DNA of 64,000 bases from Saprospiraceae bacterium (lineage in GTDB: Bacteria > Bacteroidota > Bacteroidia > Chitinophagales > Saprospiraceae). Positions 50,584 through 58,958 of this stretch are shown here, piece after piece (the stretch's first letter is position 1; every line of letters starts with the position of its first letter). The DNA lies in contig CATQHI010000007.1 in NCBI GenBank assembly GCA_958295895.1, positions 62,001 through 126,000 of the forward strand, given 5' to 3'. The notes below the pieces were generated by a model. It saw only the letters and a list, made by a program, of their open reading frames with translations. It ran no database searches and was not told the DNA's origin. The position numbers and the translations under genes are program-made.

Positions 50584-51387
50584 TCAGTTTTTACCCAGCG
50601 CAATGGCCCGGTCGAGGGCGGCACGCGCCCCGCTCTTGATGTCTTCGAATACGCTGGTGGCCGCAAAGGTGGTCATGGCCGCCTCCGTGGTCCCGCCCTT
50701 ACTCGATACCCGGGCGATCCACTCGCGGCAACTGAGGTCGTTTTTCATCTGTAGCTCGACGGCCCCGCGGAACGTTTGGGCTACCAGCAGTTCGGCCTGA
50801 CTTTCGTTGAAGCCCATCTCGGTAGCCGCCTCGATCATGGCCTCCATGAAGTAGAGCACGTAGGCCGGGCCGCTGCCGCTGATCGCGGTGGTCGCATCAA
50901 TACTGTACTCGGTATCGACGTAGATGGCCTTACCGGTCGTATTGAGTAAGTTCTGCACGAGCACGAGCTCGATGCGGGTCACGGCCTCACTGGCGGTGTA
51001 GCTGGTCATACCCAGACCGATCTGCGCCGGTAGATTCGGCATGGCCCGGATCACCTTCTCCACCCCCAGTCCCTGCTGAATCGACGCGATGGTCACCCCG
51101 GCCATGATGGACAAGTACACCTGCTGCGGATCGGCGTGGGGCCGCAGACTCCGGAACAGCGCAGCGCTATCCTGCGGCTTTACGGCCAGGATGATTAAAT
51201 CTGCGGCGGCCAGACAGTGTTCAGCACTAGTGTAAATAGTACCTAGCTCCTCGCGCCGCAGTTCCTCTGCTTTTTCTTCCTGGCGTTCCAGGATCATCAG
51301 GTCGTCCTGACGCACCAGGTGGGCCCGTAGCAAACTCCTGGCGTAGGTTTTGCCCATATTACCGCCGCCGATGACGAGGATTTTCAT
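50584..51387 (-). CDS. proC: pyrroline-5-carboxylate reductase
   Basis: Reduces pyrroline-5-carboxylate to proline with NAD(P)H. The 267-residue product begins ILVIGGGNMGKTYARSLL (Rossmann motif), with LIILAVKPQD and SIMAGVTIASIQQGLG. The C-terminal ProC signature is STEYSIDATTAISGSGPAYV with YFMEAMIEAATEMGF after it. Length and order are normal. It is the first gene of a two-gene transcript with the quinone oxidoreductase. proA and proB are not nearby. Confidence 0.94.
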   Translation of the reverse strand: MKILVIGGGNMGKTYARSLLRAHLVRQDDLMILERQEEKAEELRREELGTIYTSAEHCLAAADLIILAVKPQDSAALFRSLRPHADPQQVYLSIMAGVTIASIQQGLGVEKVIRAMPNLPAQIGLGMTSYTASEAVTRIELVLVQNLLNTTGKAIYVDTEYSIDATTAISGSGPAYVLYFMEAMIEAATEMGFNESQAELLVAQTFRGAVELQMKNDLSCREWIARVSSKGGTTEAAMTTFAATSVFEDIKSGARAALDRAIALGKN

Positions 51388-51412
51388 TGCTCAGTCTTTG
51401 GGTGCAAGGTAA

Positions 51413-51520
51413 GTAGATCGCCTTCGGCTCGTTAGACGCTGCGCCTTAGACCTCCCTTCGGTCGGGTAGATCGCCTTCGGCCCGTTAGACCCCTTCGGGG
51501 GTAGACCGCTGCGCGGTAGT
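51413..51520. repeat. tandem hairpins punctuated by GTAGATC/GTTAGAC
   Basis: GTAGATCGCCTTCGGCTCG is followed by GTTAGACGCTGCGCC, then CCTCCCTTCGGTCGG, a second GTAGATCGCCTTCGGCCCG, another GTTAGACC, CCCTTCGGGGG and GTAGACCGCTGCGCGG. The GTAGATCGCCTTCGGC unit is thus a direct repeat spaced by 54 bp. Most loops are TTCG. It fills the divergent gap between proC and the MarR gene. Confidence 0.7.
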
Positions 51521-51604
51521 ATGGCCCGCTCCCAAAAACCTCAACGACGCAACAACCCCTCCCCCCTCACCAGTGTATCTATTGTAACAACACGAAAGCC
51601 CTAC

Positions 51605-52060
51605 ATGCCTACCCTAGAACAAGAAATCCAGCAGACTACCTTTACCTCACCGGCGCACCGGACGCAGTTGAATATTCTTTATACGGCGGGGTGGATCAAC
51701 CAGCAGACGATGCAGGCGCTACGGCCCTTTGGGCTGAGTATTCAGCAGTTTAATATCCTGCGGATCCTGCGGGGCAGAAAGGGGGAGCCGGCAACGGTAA
51801 AACTGCTGACCGAGCGGATGCTGGACAAGATGAGTAACGCCAGCCGCCTGGTGGACAAACTGAAAGAAAAGGGCTACGTAAAGCGGCAGGAGTGCGAGAC
51901 CGATCGCCGCCGCGTAGATATCATAATTACTGAGAAGGGACTCGATATCGTGGGCCAGGCCAGTGAGGCGATGGAGCGTGACGTGATACACCGCTTCAGT
52001 CACCTAGAACCCGAGGAATTCGACCGCTTGTCGGAGTTGCTAGACCGGCTGAGGGGATGA
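51605..52060 (+). CDS. MarR-family transcriptional regulator
   Basis: The start MPTLEQEIQQTTFTSPAHRT gives 151 residues; the upstream frame reads repeat DNA. The winged helix-turn-helix is plain: GLSIQQFNILRILRGRKGEP, LLTERMLDKMSNASRLVDKL (recognition helix) and GYVKRQECETDRRRVDIIIT (wing with DRR). These proteins usually bind a palindrome at their own or a neighbouring promoter and respond to small ligands. It is followed by the TonB receptor gene on the same strand. Confidence 0.9.
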   Translation: MPTLEQEIQQTTFTSPAHRTQLNILYTAGWINQQTMQALRPFGLSIQQFNILRILRGRKGEPATVKLLTERMLDKMSNASRLVDKLKEKGYVKRQECETDRRRVDIIITEKGLDIVGQASEAMERDVIHRFSHLEPEEFDRLSELLDRLRG

Positions 52061-52071
52061 ACTTGCCGATA

Positions 52072-52160
52072 TGCTAGTACTAAGCTTTGGGGTGGTAAAT
52101 CGCCAGAAAAGCAGTTTCATTTGAACCGAATAGTCTAGTACCTTGGCTGGACTAATCCAG
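52072..52160. promoter_or_regulatory. possible MarR operator region
   Basis: CTAGTAC occurs twice (about 52074 and 52135), and CTGGA-CTAA-TCCAG (52147-52160) is an inverted repeat of the size bound by MarR dimers. It lies in the 120-bp gap between the MarR gene and the TonB receptor gene. The regulatory role is inferred. Confidence 0.25.
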
Positions 52161-52180
52161 TACTTAATACACTACTAGCT

Positions 52181-54961
52181 ATGGGACTACGTCTACACCT
52201 CCTGCTGTTGCTCTGCTGCGTCACTGGCCTTACGCTATCGGCACAACTCTCTTCCTCCGGCCCCCGCACCATCACCGGTACGGTGAGCGACGATACGGGT
52301 GAACCGCTGCCGGGCGCGTACATCACCGTAAAGGGTTCTACGTTAGGGACGACGACAGATGTAGAAGGAGAATACACCATCTCCCTACCCGGGGCAGCCA
52401 ATACCCTGGTGTTCTCCTTTCTGGGCTTTGGGACCATTGAAGTACTGGTAGGAGAAAGTGACCAAATCGACGCCGTGCTCTCCGCCGGTACCGTGCTGGA
52501 TGAGATCGTGCTGGTGGGTTCGCGCTCGGCGGGTCGCACCAAACTAACGACCCCCGTACCCGTCGATATCGTGGACGTGACCGAGGTAGCCTCCGCCTCC
52601 GCCCAGACCAATGTGAACCAACTGCTGAACTACGTGGCACCGAGCTTCAGCTCCAACACCCAGACGATTTCTGACGGAACGGACCACATCGACCCGGCCT
52701 CGCTGCGTGGCCTGGGGCCCGATCAGGTGCTGGTGCTCATCAACGGCAAGCGCCGGCACAATACCTCACTGGTGAACGTAAACGGTACCTTCGGGCGGGG
52801 TAACGTAGGCACGGACCTGAACTCCATCCCGGTGGCGGCCATCGACCGCATCGAGATTTTGCGTGACGGGGCCTCGGCCCAGTACGGCTCGGATGCGATT
52901 GCCGGGGTGATCAATATCATTCTGAAGGAATCGGCCGGGCTCCGGCTGAACGCCGAAACCGGGGCCTACGTCAGTTCCGAGATCCCTGACTACCAGGGCA
53001 GTACCGACGGAGAGTTCAACCAGATCAGTGCTAACTACGGCATCCAGCTCAACGAAAACGGTGGGGTGCTCAACTTCACCGGGGTGTTCGACGACCGCAA
53101 CTTCACCAACCGCATGCAGGAGTTCACGGGTAGCATCTTCAGCGGGTACAATAATCCGGACTACGATGGTGATCCGAGCGATGACATCACCGAGTCGGAG
53201 CTGGCCCGCCTTGGTCTGCAGCGCAGCGATTTCAATATGCGCGTCGGCCAGTCCGCGCTACGCAACGGTGGGGCGATGTATAACTTTAAGCTGCCCGTAG
53301 CGGCCGCCACCGAGATTTACAGCTTCGGCGGCCTAAACTACCGCCGCGGCAACGCCACCGGTTTTTACCGCCTGCCGAACCAGGAGCGTACGGTCACGGA
53401 TATCTACCCCAACGGTTTCCTGCCGGCCATCAACTCCAACATCAACGACGCCAGTGTGGCCGTGGGTATCCTTAGCGTGTACAACAAGTGGGAGGTCGAC
53501 TTCTCGAACGTCTACGGCCGCAATAGCTTCGGCTACCTGATCGATAATACCCTCAACGCCAGCTTGGGCTCAGCCAGTCCGACCTCCTTCGATGCCGGTG
53601 GCTTCAGCTTCGCGCAGAATACCTCCAACCTGGACATTCGCCGTTACTTCGATGATGCCCTTAGTGGGCTCAACATCGCCTTCGGGGCCGAGTACCGCCT
53701 GGAGAACTACCGCATCACGGCCGGCGAGGAGGGGAGCTACACCGACTACGGGGCAGCTAGCGAGTTCATCAGCCGGGGGGGTGATACCATCGTGATCCGC
53801 GATGGGTCGGGACCCATCAGTACGGTGTTCGATCCGCTGGGGCGTAGCCGTCCGGGCGGCGCGCAGGTCTTTCCCGGCTTCCGACCCGACAATGAAGTCG
53901 ATGCCTACCGCAATAGCGTAGGTGTGTACGGCGACATTGAGGCCGATCTGACCGAGCGCTTTCTGCTGGGGGCCGCCGTGCGCTTTGAGAACTACTCCGA
54001 TTTCGGCTCCACGGTCAACGGTAAACTCACCGCCCGCATCAACCTCAGCGAGAACTGGACGCTGCGCGGCGGGGCCAGCACCGGCTTCCGGGCCCCGAGT
54101 CTGCACCAGCTTAATTTCAACTCGACCTCTACCCTGTTCGTAGATGGTGTGCCCTTCGAAGTCGGCGTATTCAGTAACGATAGCCGGCCGGCCCAACTGC
54201 TCGGCATCCCGCAGCTCAAGCAGGAACGCAGTGTCAACTACAGCGCCGGCTTCACCGGTCGCATCCCAGACGCAAATTTGAGCATCACCATCGACGGCTA
54301 CCTGATCGACATCAACGATCGCGTGGTGCTCACCGGACAGTTCCAGGGGGGCGATGCTACACCTCAGTTGCAGGAGATTAGTCGCCTCCTGCAACAGGCC
54401 AACGCCAACCGCGCCGCCTTCTTCGCCAACGCCATCGACAGCCGTACCCGTGGTATCGACGTGGTAGTGACCCACAATGCCCGCCTCGGAAATAATACCC
54501 TACGTACCTCGCTGGCCGCCACCTTTGCCAAAACCACCCTAGAAGAAGTCAACACCAGCTCCGTACTGGAGGGCTTCGAGGACACCTACTTCGACCGCAC
54601 GAGCCAGATCTTTCTGGAGTCCGCCGTACCGCGCACCAAGGCCAACCTAACCTTCAACTACGACCTGAACAAGTTCACCATCTTTCTGCGCAACGTCTAC
54701 TTCGGTCCCGTGGATGAGGCCACCAACAGCCTTGCCAACGACCAGGTGTTTTCCGGTAAGGTGATCACCGACCTGAGCTTCGGCTACAACATCAGCGAGC
54801 GGCTGGGCCTGACCGTCGGTTCTAACAACCTCCTGGACATCTACCCCGATCTGAACTCGCCGGAGAATCAGAGTGACGGGCGCTTCCTGTACAGTCGTCG
54901 CTCGCAGCAGTTTGGAGCTAATGGGCGGTATCTTTTTGCTCGGGTACGCTTTAGCCTTTAA
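52181..54961 (+). CDS. TonB-dependent outer-membrane receptor
   Basis: The 926-residue product has a signal peptide (MGLRLHLLLLLCCVTGLTLS, then AQ) and a carboxypeptidase-regulatory-like domain at about 28-105 (ITGTVSDDTGEPLPGAYITV). The plug includes LRGLGPDQVLVLINGKRR and RIEILRDGASAQYGSDAIAG. A 22-strand barrel follows, ending NGRYLFARVRFSL with a small C-terminal signature. No SusD partner follows, so it is more likely a stand-alone transporter than a SusCD pair. The neighbouring GH140 gene hints at pectin-derived sugars; this is inference. Confidence 0.9.
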   Translation: MGLRLHLLLLLCCVTGLTLSAQLSSSGPRTITGTVSDDTGEPLPGAYITVKGSTLGTTTDVEGEYTISLPGAANTLVFSFLGFGTIEVLVGESDQIDAVLSAGTVLDEIVLVGSRSAGRTKLTTPVPVDIVDVTEVASASAQTNVNQLLNYVAPSFSSNTQTISDGTDHIDPASLRGLGPDQVLVLINGKRRHNTSLVNVNGTFGRGNVGTDLNSIPVAAIDRIEILRDGASAQYGSDAIAGVINIILKESAGLRLNAETGAYVSSEIPDYQGSTDGEFNQISANYGIQLNENGGVLNFTGVFDDRNFTNRMQEFTGSIFSGYNNPDYDGDPSDDITESELARLGLQRSDFNMRVGQSALRNGGAMYNFKLPVAAATEIYSFGGLNYRRGNATGFYRLPNQERTVTDIYPNGFLPAINSNINDASVAVGILSVYNKWEVDFSNVYGRNSFGYLIDNTLNASLGSASPTSFDAGGFSFAQNTSNLDIRRYFDDALSGLNIAFGAEYRLENYRITAGEEGSYTDYGAASEFISRGGDTIVIRDGSGPISTVFDPLGRSRPGGAQVFPGFRPDNEVDAYRNSVGVYGDIEADLTERFLLGAAVRFENYSDFGSTVNGKLTARINLSENWTLRGGASTGFRAPSLHQLNFNSTSTLFVDGVPFEVGVFSNDSRPAQLLGIPQLKQERSVNYSAGFTGRIPDANLSITIDGYLIDINDRVVLTGQFQGGDATPQLQEISRLLQQANANRAAFFANAIDSRTRGIDVVVTHNARLGNNTLRTSLAATFAKTTLEEVNTSSVLEGFEDTYFDRTSQIFLESAVPRTKANLTFNYDLNKFTIFLRNVYFGPVDEATNSLANDQVFSGKVITDLSFGYNISERLGLTVGSNNLLDIYPDLNSPENQSDGRFLYSRRSQQFGANGRYLFARVRFSL

Positions 54962-54962
54962 G

Positions 54963-56381
54963 GTGCGGGGGGCAGTACAATGCGGTCTCCGACCGCGCCA
55001 GAAAAATGCAGCCTCCGGCTGCGCTGGTAGCTCGCGTATTGTACTTTTCGTACTTCTCTGCACCTGCGTCCCCGCCCTCCTCACCGCCCAGCTCCGGCTA
55101 GCCATCAGCGCCGACGGCAGCCACATCGTAAACGTCAGCCAGGACGACGCCCCCTTCTTCTACCTCGGCGATACCGCTTGGGAACTGCTACACCGTGCGG
55201 ATGAAGCCGAGACACGGATGTACCTCAAAGACCGACAGGCTAAGGGCTTTAATGTCATCCAAACCGTAGTCCTGGCCGAGCTGGATGGCTTGACCACACC
55301 GAACGCCAATGGGGACTTGGCGCTCATTAACCTCGACCCCACCGACTGGAACGAACCCTACTTCGCCCACGTAGACCGGGTAGCGGAGCTAGCCGATAGC
55401 CTCGGCATTTTCCTGGGTCTGCTACCTACCTGGGGTGATAAATTCAATAAGAAGTGGGGAGTAGGACCGGAAGTATTCACGCCGGAAAATGCGGAAGTAT
55501 ACGGTCGTATGCTAGGCGAGCGCTACGGCGACCACAACGTGATCTGGATACTGGGCGGCGACCGCAACCCAGAAAATGAGGAAGATTTTGCCATCGTCCG
55601 GGCCATGGCTGCTGGGCTGCGGGAGGCCGTCGGCACCACACAACTAATTACCTACCACCCCCAGGGCGGCTACCGCTCCTCCCAGTTTTTTGCCGACGAC
55701 GAATGGATCGACTTCCACATGTTTCAGTCCGGCCACGGCAGCCTAAACGACAAGCAGAACTACGACTTTCCCCGTGATGTAAACCGGGAGGCCCCCGGCA
55801 AACCGGTCGTAAATGGCGAGCCCGCTTACGAGGACCACCCCATCAACTGGCGGCCGGTCAACGGCTGGTTCGATGACTTCGACGCCCGGCAGGCGGCCTG
55901 GTGGAGCGTGCTTTCGGGCACGGATGGCCACACCTTCGGCAACCACAACATCTGGCAAATGTGGCAACCGGGGCGGGAGCCCATTAGCAGTGCCCGTACC
56001 CCCTGGAAGGAGGCTGTGCACTACCCCGGGGCGGCGCAGATGGGGCACCTGCGGCGGTTGATGGAGTCGCTGCCGTACTACGATCTGGAGGTAGATTGGG
56101 ATTTTCTGACCGCCGGGCCGAATAGCAGTGGGCGGGAGACGGTGGTGGCACGGACGCCTGTCCGCGACTTAGTGATGGCCTATACACCTTACGGAGATGA
56201 GTTACGGATGCCTAGCGACCGCATGCATCCAAACAGTGTCTTCACCTGGTATAATCCTCGGTCTGGTGAGCGCGTCCCGTTTAAACCCCAGTCAGTTGGT
56301 AGCGAGCTTGTGTTTGATCCGCCCTTAGATCCTCAGCGTGGAAATGATTGGGTACTCATCGGTCAGCGGTTTTACGACTGA
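54963..56381 (+). CDS. GH140-type apiosidase-like glycoside hydrolase (DUF4038)
   Basis: The mature protein begins near QLRLAISADGSHIVNVSQDD. GDTAWELLHRADEAETRMYL and the TIM-barrel segments KGFNVIQTVVLAEL and WILGGDRNPENEED follow, with VNGEPAYEDHPINW containing a likely catalytic Glu, and a C-terminal sandwich (VWYNPRSGERVPFK-like). These match DUF4038/GH140. The start is uncertain: a GTG at 54963 gives a 472-residue form whose first 25 residues are encoded by a cruciform repeat, and the hydrophobic signal core IVLFVLLCTCVPALLTAQ begins inside the repeat's right arm. No ATG is available in between. Confidence 0.75.
   Translation: MRGAVQCGLRPRQKNAASGCAGSSRIVLFVLLCTCVPALLTAQLRLAISADGSHIVNVSQDDAPFFYLGDTAWELLHRADEAETRMYLKDRQAKGFNVIQTVVLAELDGLTTPNANGDLALINLDPTDWNEPYFAHVDRVAELADSLGIFLGLLPTWGDKFNKKWGVGPEVFTPENAEVYGRMLGERYGDHNVIWILGGDRNPENEEDFAIVRAMAAGLREAVGTTQLITYHPQGGYRSSQFFADDEWIDFHMFQSGHGSLNDKQNYDFPRDVNREAPGKPVVNGEPAYEDHPINWRPVNGWFDDFDARQAAWWSVLSGTDGHTFGNHNIWQMWQPGREPISSARTPWKEAVHYPGAAQMGHLRRLMESLPYYDLEVDWDFLTAGPNSSGRETVVARTPVRDLVMAYTPYGDELRMPSDRMHPNSVFTWYNPRSGERVPFKPQSVGSELVFDPPLDPQRGNDWVLIGQRFYD
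54974..55045. repeat. cruciform element with outer stem and two inner hairpins
   Basis: AGTACAAT (54974-54981) pairs perfectly with ATTGTACT (55038-55045). Inside are GCGGTC-TCC-GACCGC (54982-54996) and GCAGCC-TCC-GGCTGC (55008-55022). Its right arm codes for IVL in the signal peptide of the GH140 protein. Confidence 0.8.
55059..55076 (-). repeat. dispersed GC motif, signal-peptide copy
   Basis: The minus strand reads GGCGGGGACGCAGGTGCA, 17 of 18. On the coding strand it yields CTCVPA in the GH140 signal peptide. Confidence 0.65.
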
Positions 56382-56394
56382 GTTTGGACTTGTA

Positions 56395-57009
56395 CTACCC
56401 AGCTGTGGTTGGTAGCAGATCGAGTACAGCTACCTGCCCGGCAAAAGGACTACTAAAGGTCTCCGACGGACTGTAGTGAGTAAATTGCTTATAGACACCA
56501 CTCATCCTATCTGGTGACAGGTAGACCTCGACCTGTTGCTCCTTAACGTTCACGATCCAATACTCCACTATCCCGGCTAGGGCATACGCCGCCTGCTTCG
56601 AAGTGCGATCCATTTTGACGGTACTATCCGCCACCTCAATAACTACTTTGACGTCGTTGGGCCCAGGGTGGTTAGTAAGGTAAAAGTCATCGCGAAACTC
56701 TGCGATGATACAATCGGGCTCCGGCATAGAATCATTCAATAGAACAACTGAATTTTCCGTTCGTATTTCGTAGTTCGGAAAGCGTCTGGAAAAGTAGCGC
56801 TTTGTTTTAGAGACACAGGCAGCGTGTGGACTGTGAATGGATATTTTACTGATACTTGTTCCGAAAAAAAGTTCTACCCGATCTTCCTCCCCTAGCGTAC
56901 CATTAAGAATAGCCGCTTGGTAGCGTTCGATGGACCAGTAGAATTTTCTACCCGACCTAAGAAGATCAAGCTCTACCTCATAGGTAAATAGCTCCGCTAC
57001 GGCAGTCAT
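56395..57009 (-). CDS. Uma2/DUF820-family putative endonuclease
   Basis: The 204-residue product matches Uma2: SVVLLNDSMPEPDCIIAEFR gives the conserved PEPD, and VKVVIEVADSTVKMDRTSKQ gives the E...D/K active-site pattern of the PD-(D/E)XK fold. YALAGIVEYWIVNVKEQQVE completes the pattern. The biological role of the family is unsettled. Its DNA is visibly AT-richer than the flanking genes, and Uma2 genes often move horizontally, so recent acquisition is plausible. Confidence 0.85.
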   Translation of the reverse strand: MTAVAELFTYEVELDLLRSGRKFYWSIERYQAAILNGTLGEEDRVELFFGTSISKISIHSPHAACVSKTKRYFSRRFPNYEIRTENSVVLLNDSMPEPDCIIAEFRDDFYLTNHPGPNDVKVVIEVADSTVKMDRTSKQAAYALAGIVEYWIVNVKEQQVEVYLSPDRMSGVYKQFTHYSPSETFSSPFAGQVAVLDLLPTTAG

Positions 57010-57039
57010 ACCAAATTCATTTCAGTTCTAACAAGCGAT

Positions 57040-58110
57040 TCACAACTCACGGTTGCCATCTAACCCCAGAATCCGCTGATTAGCCGCCGCATCCGTCCCC
57101 GCATCCGCAAAGTCATCAAAGGCCCGGTCGGTCACCTGGATGATGTGCTCGGCAATAAAGGGTGCCCCCTCGGCCGCCCCCTGATCACTGCTCTTGATGG
57201 CACACTCCCACTCCAGCACGGCCCAGCTGTCGTAGTCGTACTGGCTCAACTTAGAGAAAATGCCCTTGAAGTCAACCTGCCCGTCGCCCAGACTACGGAA
57301 GCGGCCAGCCCGGTCGACCCAGCCCTGGTAACCGCCGTACACTCCCTGCTTGCCGGTAGGGTTAAACTCGGCATCCTTCACGTGGAAGGCACAGATGCGG
57401 TCGTGGTAGAGGTCGATAAACTCTAGGTAATCCAGCTGCTGCAGCACGAAGTGACTCGGGTCGTAGTTGATCTGCGCCCGCGGGTGGCCGTCCAGGTAGT
57501 CGACGAACATTTCGAAGCTGATGCCATCGTGCAGGTCCTCGCCGGGGTGCAGCTCGTAGCCCACGTCCACGCCCACCTCATCGAAGGCATCCAGGATGGG
57601 TTTCCACCGCTTAGCTAGCTCGGTGAAGGCCTGCTCGACCAGTCCGGCCGGCCGCTGCGGCCAGGGGTACACGAAGGGCCACAGCAGGGCCCCGCTAAAA
57701 CTGGGGTGGGCGGTGAGTCCCATATTTGCACTCGCCCTGGCGTTGAGCAGCATCTGCTGGGTGCCCCACTCCATTTTCGCCTTCCGGTTGTTGTTGGCCT
57801 CCTTCGGGGCGAAGGCATTATACATTGTATCGTAGGCCGGGTGCACGGCCACCATTTGCCCCTGTAGGTGGCTGGCTAGCTCAGTGATTTCCAGCCCGTG
57901 CTCACCGACCCGCCCCTTGAGCTCGTCGCAGTAGGTCTTGCTCTCGGCGGCTTTTTCCAGGTCGATCAGGCGGCTGTCCCAGGTAGGGATCTGCACACCC
58001 TTATAGCCCAGTCCGGCCATGTAGCCGCAGATGTCATCAAGGTTATTGAAGGGGGGCTCGTCGCCCATGAACTGAGCGAGGAAGATGGCGGGGCCTTTGA
58101 TGGTGGTCAT
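57040..58110 (-). CDS. sugar phosphate isomerase/epimerase family TIM-barrel protein
   Basis: The 356-residue xylose-isomerase-like barrel includes YMAGLGYKGVQIPTWDSR, LGLEI-like GLEITELASHLQGQMVA, VDVGYELHPGEDLHDG (metal ligands), INYDPSHFVLQQLDYLEFI, ICAFHVKDAEFNPTGKQGVY and WAVLEWECAIKSSDQGAAEG. The Glu/Asp/His/Glu metal set fits the sugar phosphate isomerase/epimerase family. The substrate is unknown. Its start codon abuts a large intergenic inverted-repeat element. Confidence 0.87.
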   Translation of the reverse strand: MTTIKGPAIFLAQFMGDEPPFNNLDDICGYMAGLGYKGVQIPTWDSRLIDLEKAAESKTYCDELKGRVGEHGLEITELASHLQGQMVAVHPAYDTMYNAFAPKEANNNRKAKMEWGTQQMLLNARASANMGLTAHPSFSGALLWPFVYPWPQRPAGLVEQAFTELAKRWKPILDAFDEVGVDVGYELHPGEDLHDGISFEMFVDYLDGHPRAQINYDPSHFVLQQLDYLEFIDLYHDRICAFHVKDAEFNPTGKQGVYGGYQGWVDRAGRFRSLGDGQVDFKGIFSKLSQYDYDSWAVLEWECAIKSSDQGAAEGAPFIAEHIIQVTDRAFDDFADAGTDAAANQRILGLDGNREL

Positions 58111-58112
58111 GT

Positions 58113-58384
58113 GGATTTACGATTTACGATGTTTGATGTACGATGTGGCTACCGCTGTTGCAGGCGCTACGTGCGTGGTAGGCGGGCGGGGCCGCGGGTG
58201 CAAGGAACGTTGCGCGCGCCACCGGGGCTAACATAGGCAAAATCACCTGTACCTACTTACCATACCGTTCTCCAGTAGCACTTACCTTCCCCCCTCGCAC
58301 TTCACCTCCCACGAGCGAAGTGAGCTGCCCCATAACCGCCGAAGGCAGCAGCGCAGCTAATCGTACGTCGTAAATCCCAAATCC
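58113..58384. repeat. 272-bp intergenic element bounded by GATTTACGA inverted arms
   Basis: The left arm, GGATTTACGATTTACGATG (58113-58131) with a following TGTACGATG, and the right arm, TCGTACGTCGTAAATCCC (58361-58378), are imperfect inverted copies. Between them lie an 18-of-19 dispersed-motif copy and a GAGCGAAGTGAGCTGCC hairpin. The arms abut the start codons of the isomerase gene and the DinB gene. No open frame or transposase is inside. It resembles a non-autonomous mobile element (MITE-like), or a shared promoter region rebuilt by one. Confidence 0.6.
58185..58203 (+). repeat. dispersed GC motif, 18 of 19
   Basis: GGCGGGGCCGCGGGTGCAA, noncoding, nested inside the inverted-arm element. 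Confidence 0.7.
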
Positions 58385-58386
58385 CC

Positions 58387-58908
58387 ATGACCGCCGCCGA
58401 CCTCCAAGCTACCGAATACGCCGAATTCTACGCCGGCTACGTCAGCCTGGTACCGCTCACCATCAGCCTACGCACCGCCCTCGACGATAGCGAAGCCCTC
58501 CTTACGGACTACCTCAGTAGCGTACCGGACGAGCGGGTCGATTTCGCCTACGCCCCCGGCAAGTGGTCCGTGAAACAGGCCCTGCAACACCTACTTGATA
58601 GCGAACGCATCTTTGCCTACCGCACCCTACGCCTCGGCCGGCACGATGCCACGCCGCTGCCGGGCTTCGAGCAAAATGATTACGTCCTGAACGCGGAGCT
58701 AAGCTCCCGGGAATTCGGCCGGATGGTGGAGGAGTTTCGCACCGTCCGCAAGAGCACGATATCGCTGGTGAGTGGACTAAGTGACGAGAACCTACACTTT
58801 CGCGGTACGGTAAGCGGACACACCATGTCGTGCCGGGCCATGGCCTTCATCCTCTGCGGTCATACCTACCACCACCATACGATTTATCGCGAACGCTACG
58901 GCCTTTAG
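58387..58908 (+). CDS. DinB family protein
   Basis: The 173-residue four-helix-bundle product has DFAYAPGKWSVKQALQHLLD with the first metal His, HLLDSERIFAYRTLRLGRHD, and the C-terminal GHTYHHHTIYRERYGL with the other His ligands. DinB/YfiT proteins are metal-dependent thiol transferases or hydrolases; the target here is unknown. The 3' end overlaps the open frame of the next gene only if an unlikely early start of that gene is used. Confidence 0.87.
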   Translation: MTAADLQATEYAEFYAGYVSLVPLTISLRTALDDSEALLTDYLSSVPDERVDFAYAPGKWSVKQALQHLLDSERIFAYRTLRLGRHDATPLPGFEQNDYVLNAELSSREFGRMVEEFRTVRKSTISLVSGLSDENLHFRGTVSGHTMSCRAMAFILCGHTYHHHTIYRERYGL

Positions 58909-58958
58909 GTACCGAAGCTCCCAACCGGCACGTTAGCACCTCCATATCCCCCTCCGCC

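Noticed and set aside
51413-51520. CRISPR array suspected from repeated GTAGATC/GTTAGAC units
   Set aside because: Units are short, irregular and self-complementary, spacers are not of uniform length, and no cas gene is present.
53570-54475. Open frame of 301 codons antisense to the TonB receptor
   Set aside because: No recognisable domain; it is explained by GC-rich third codon positions of the receptor gene.
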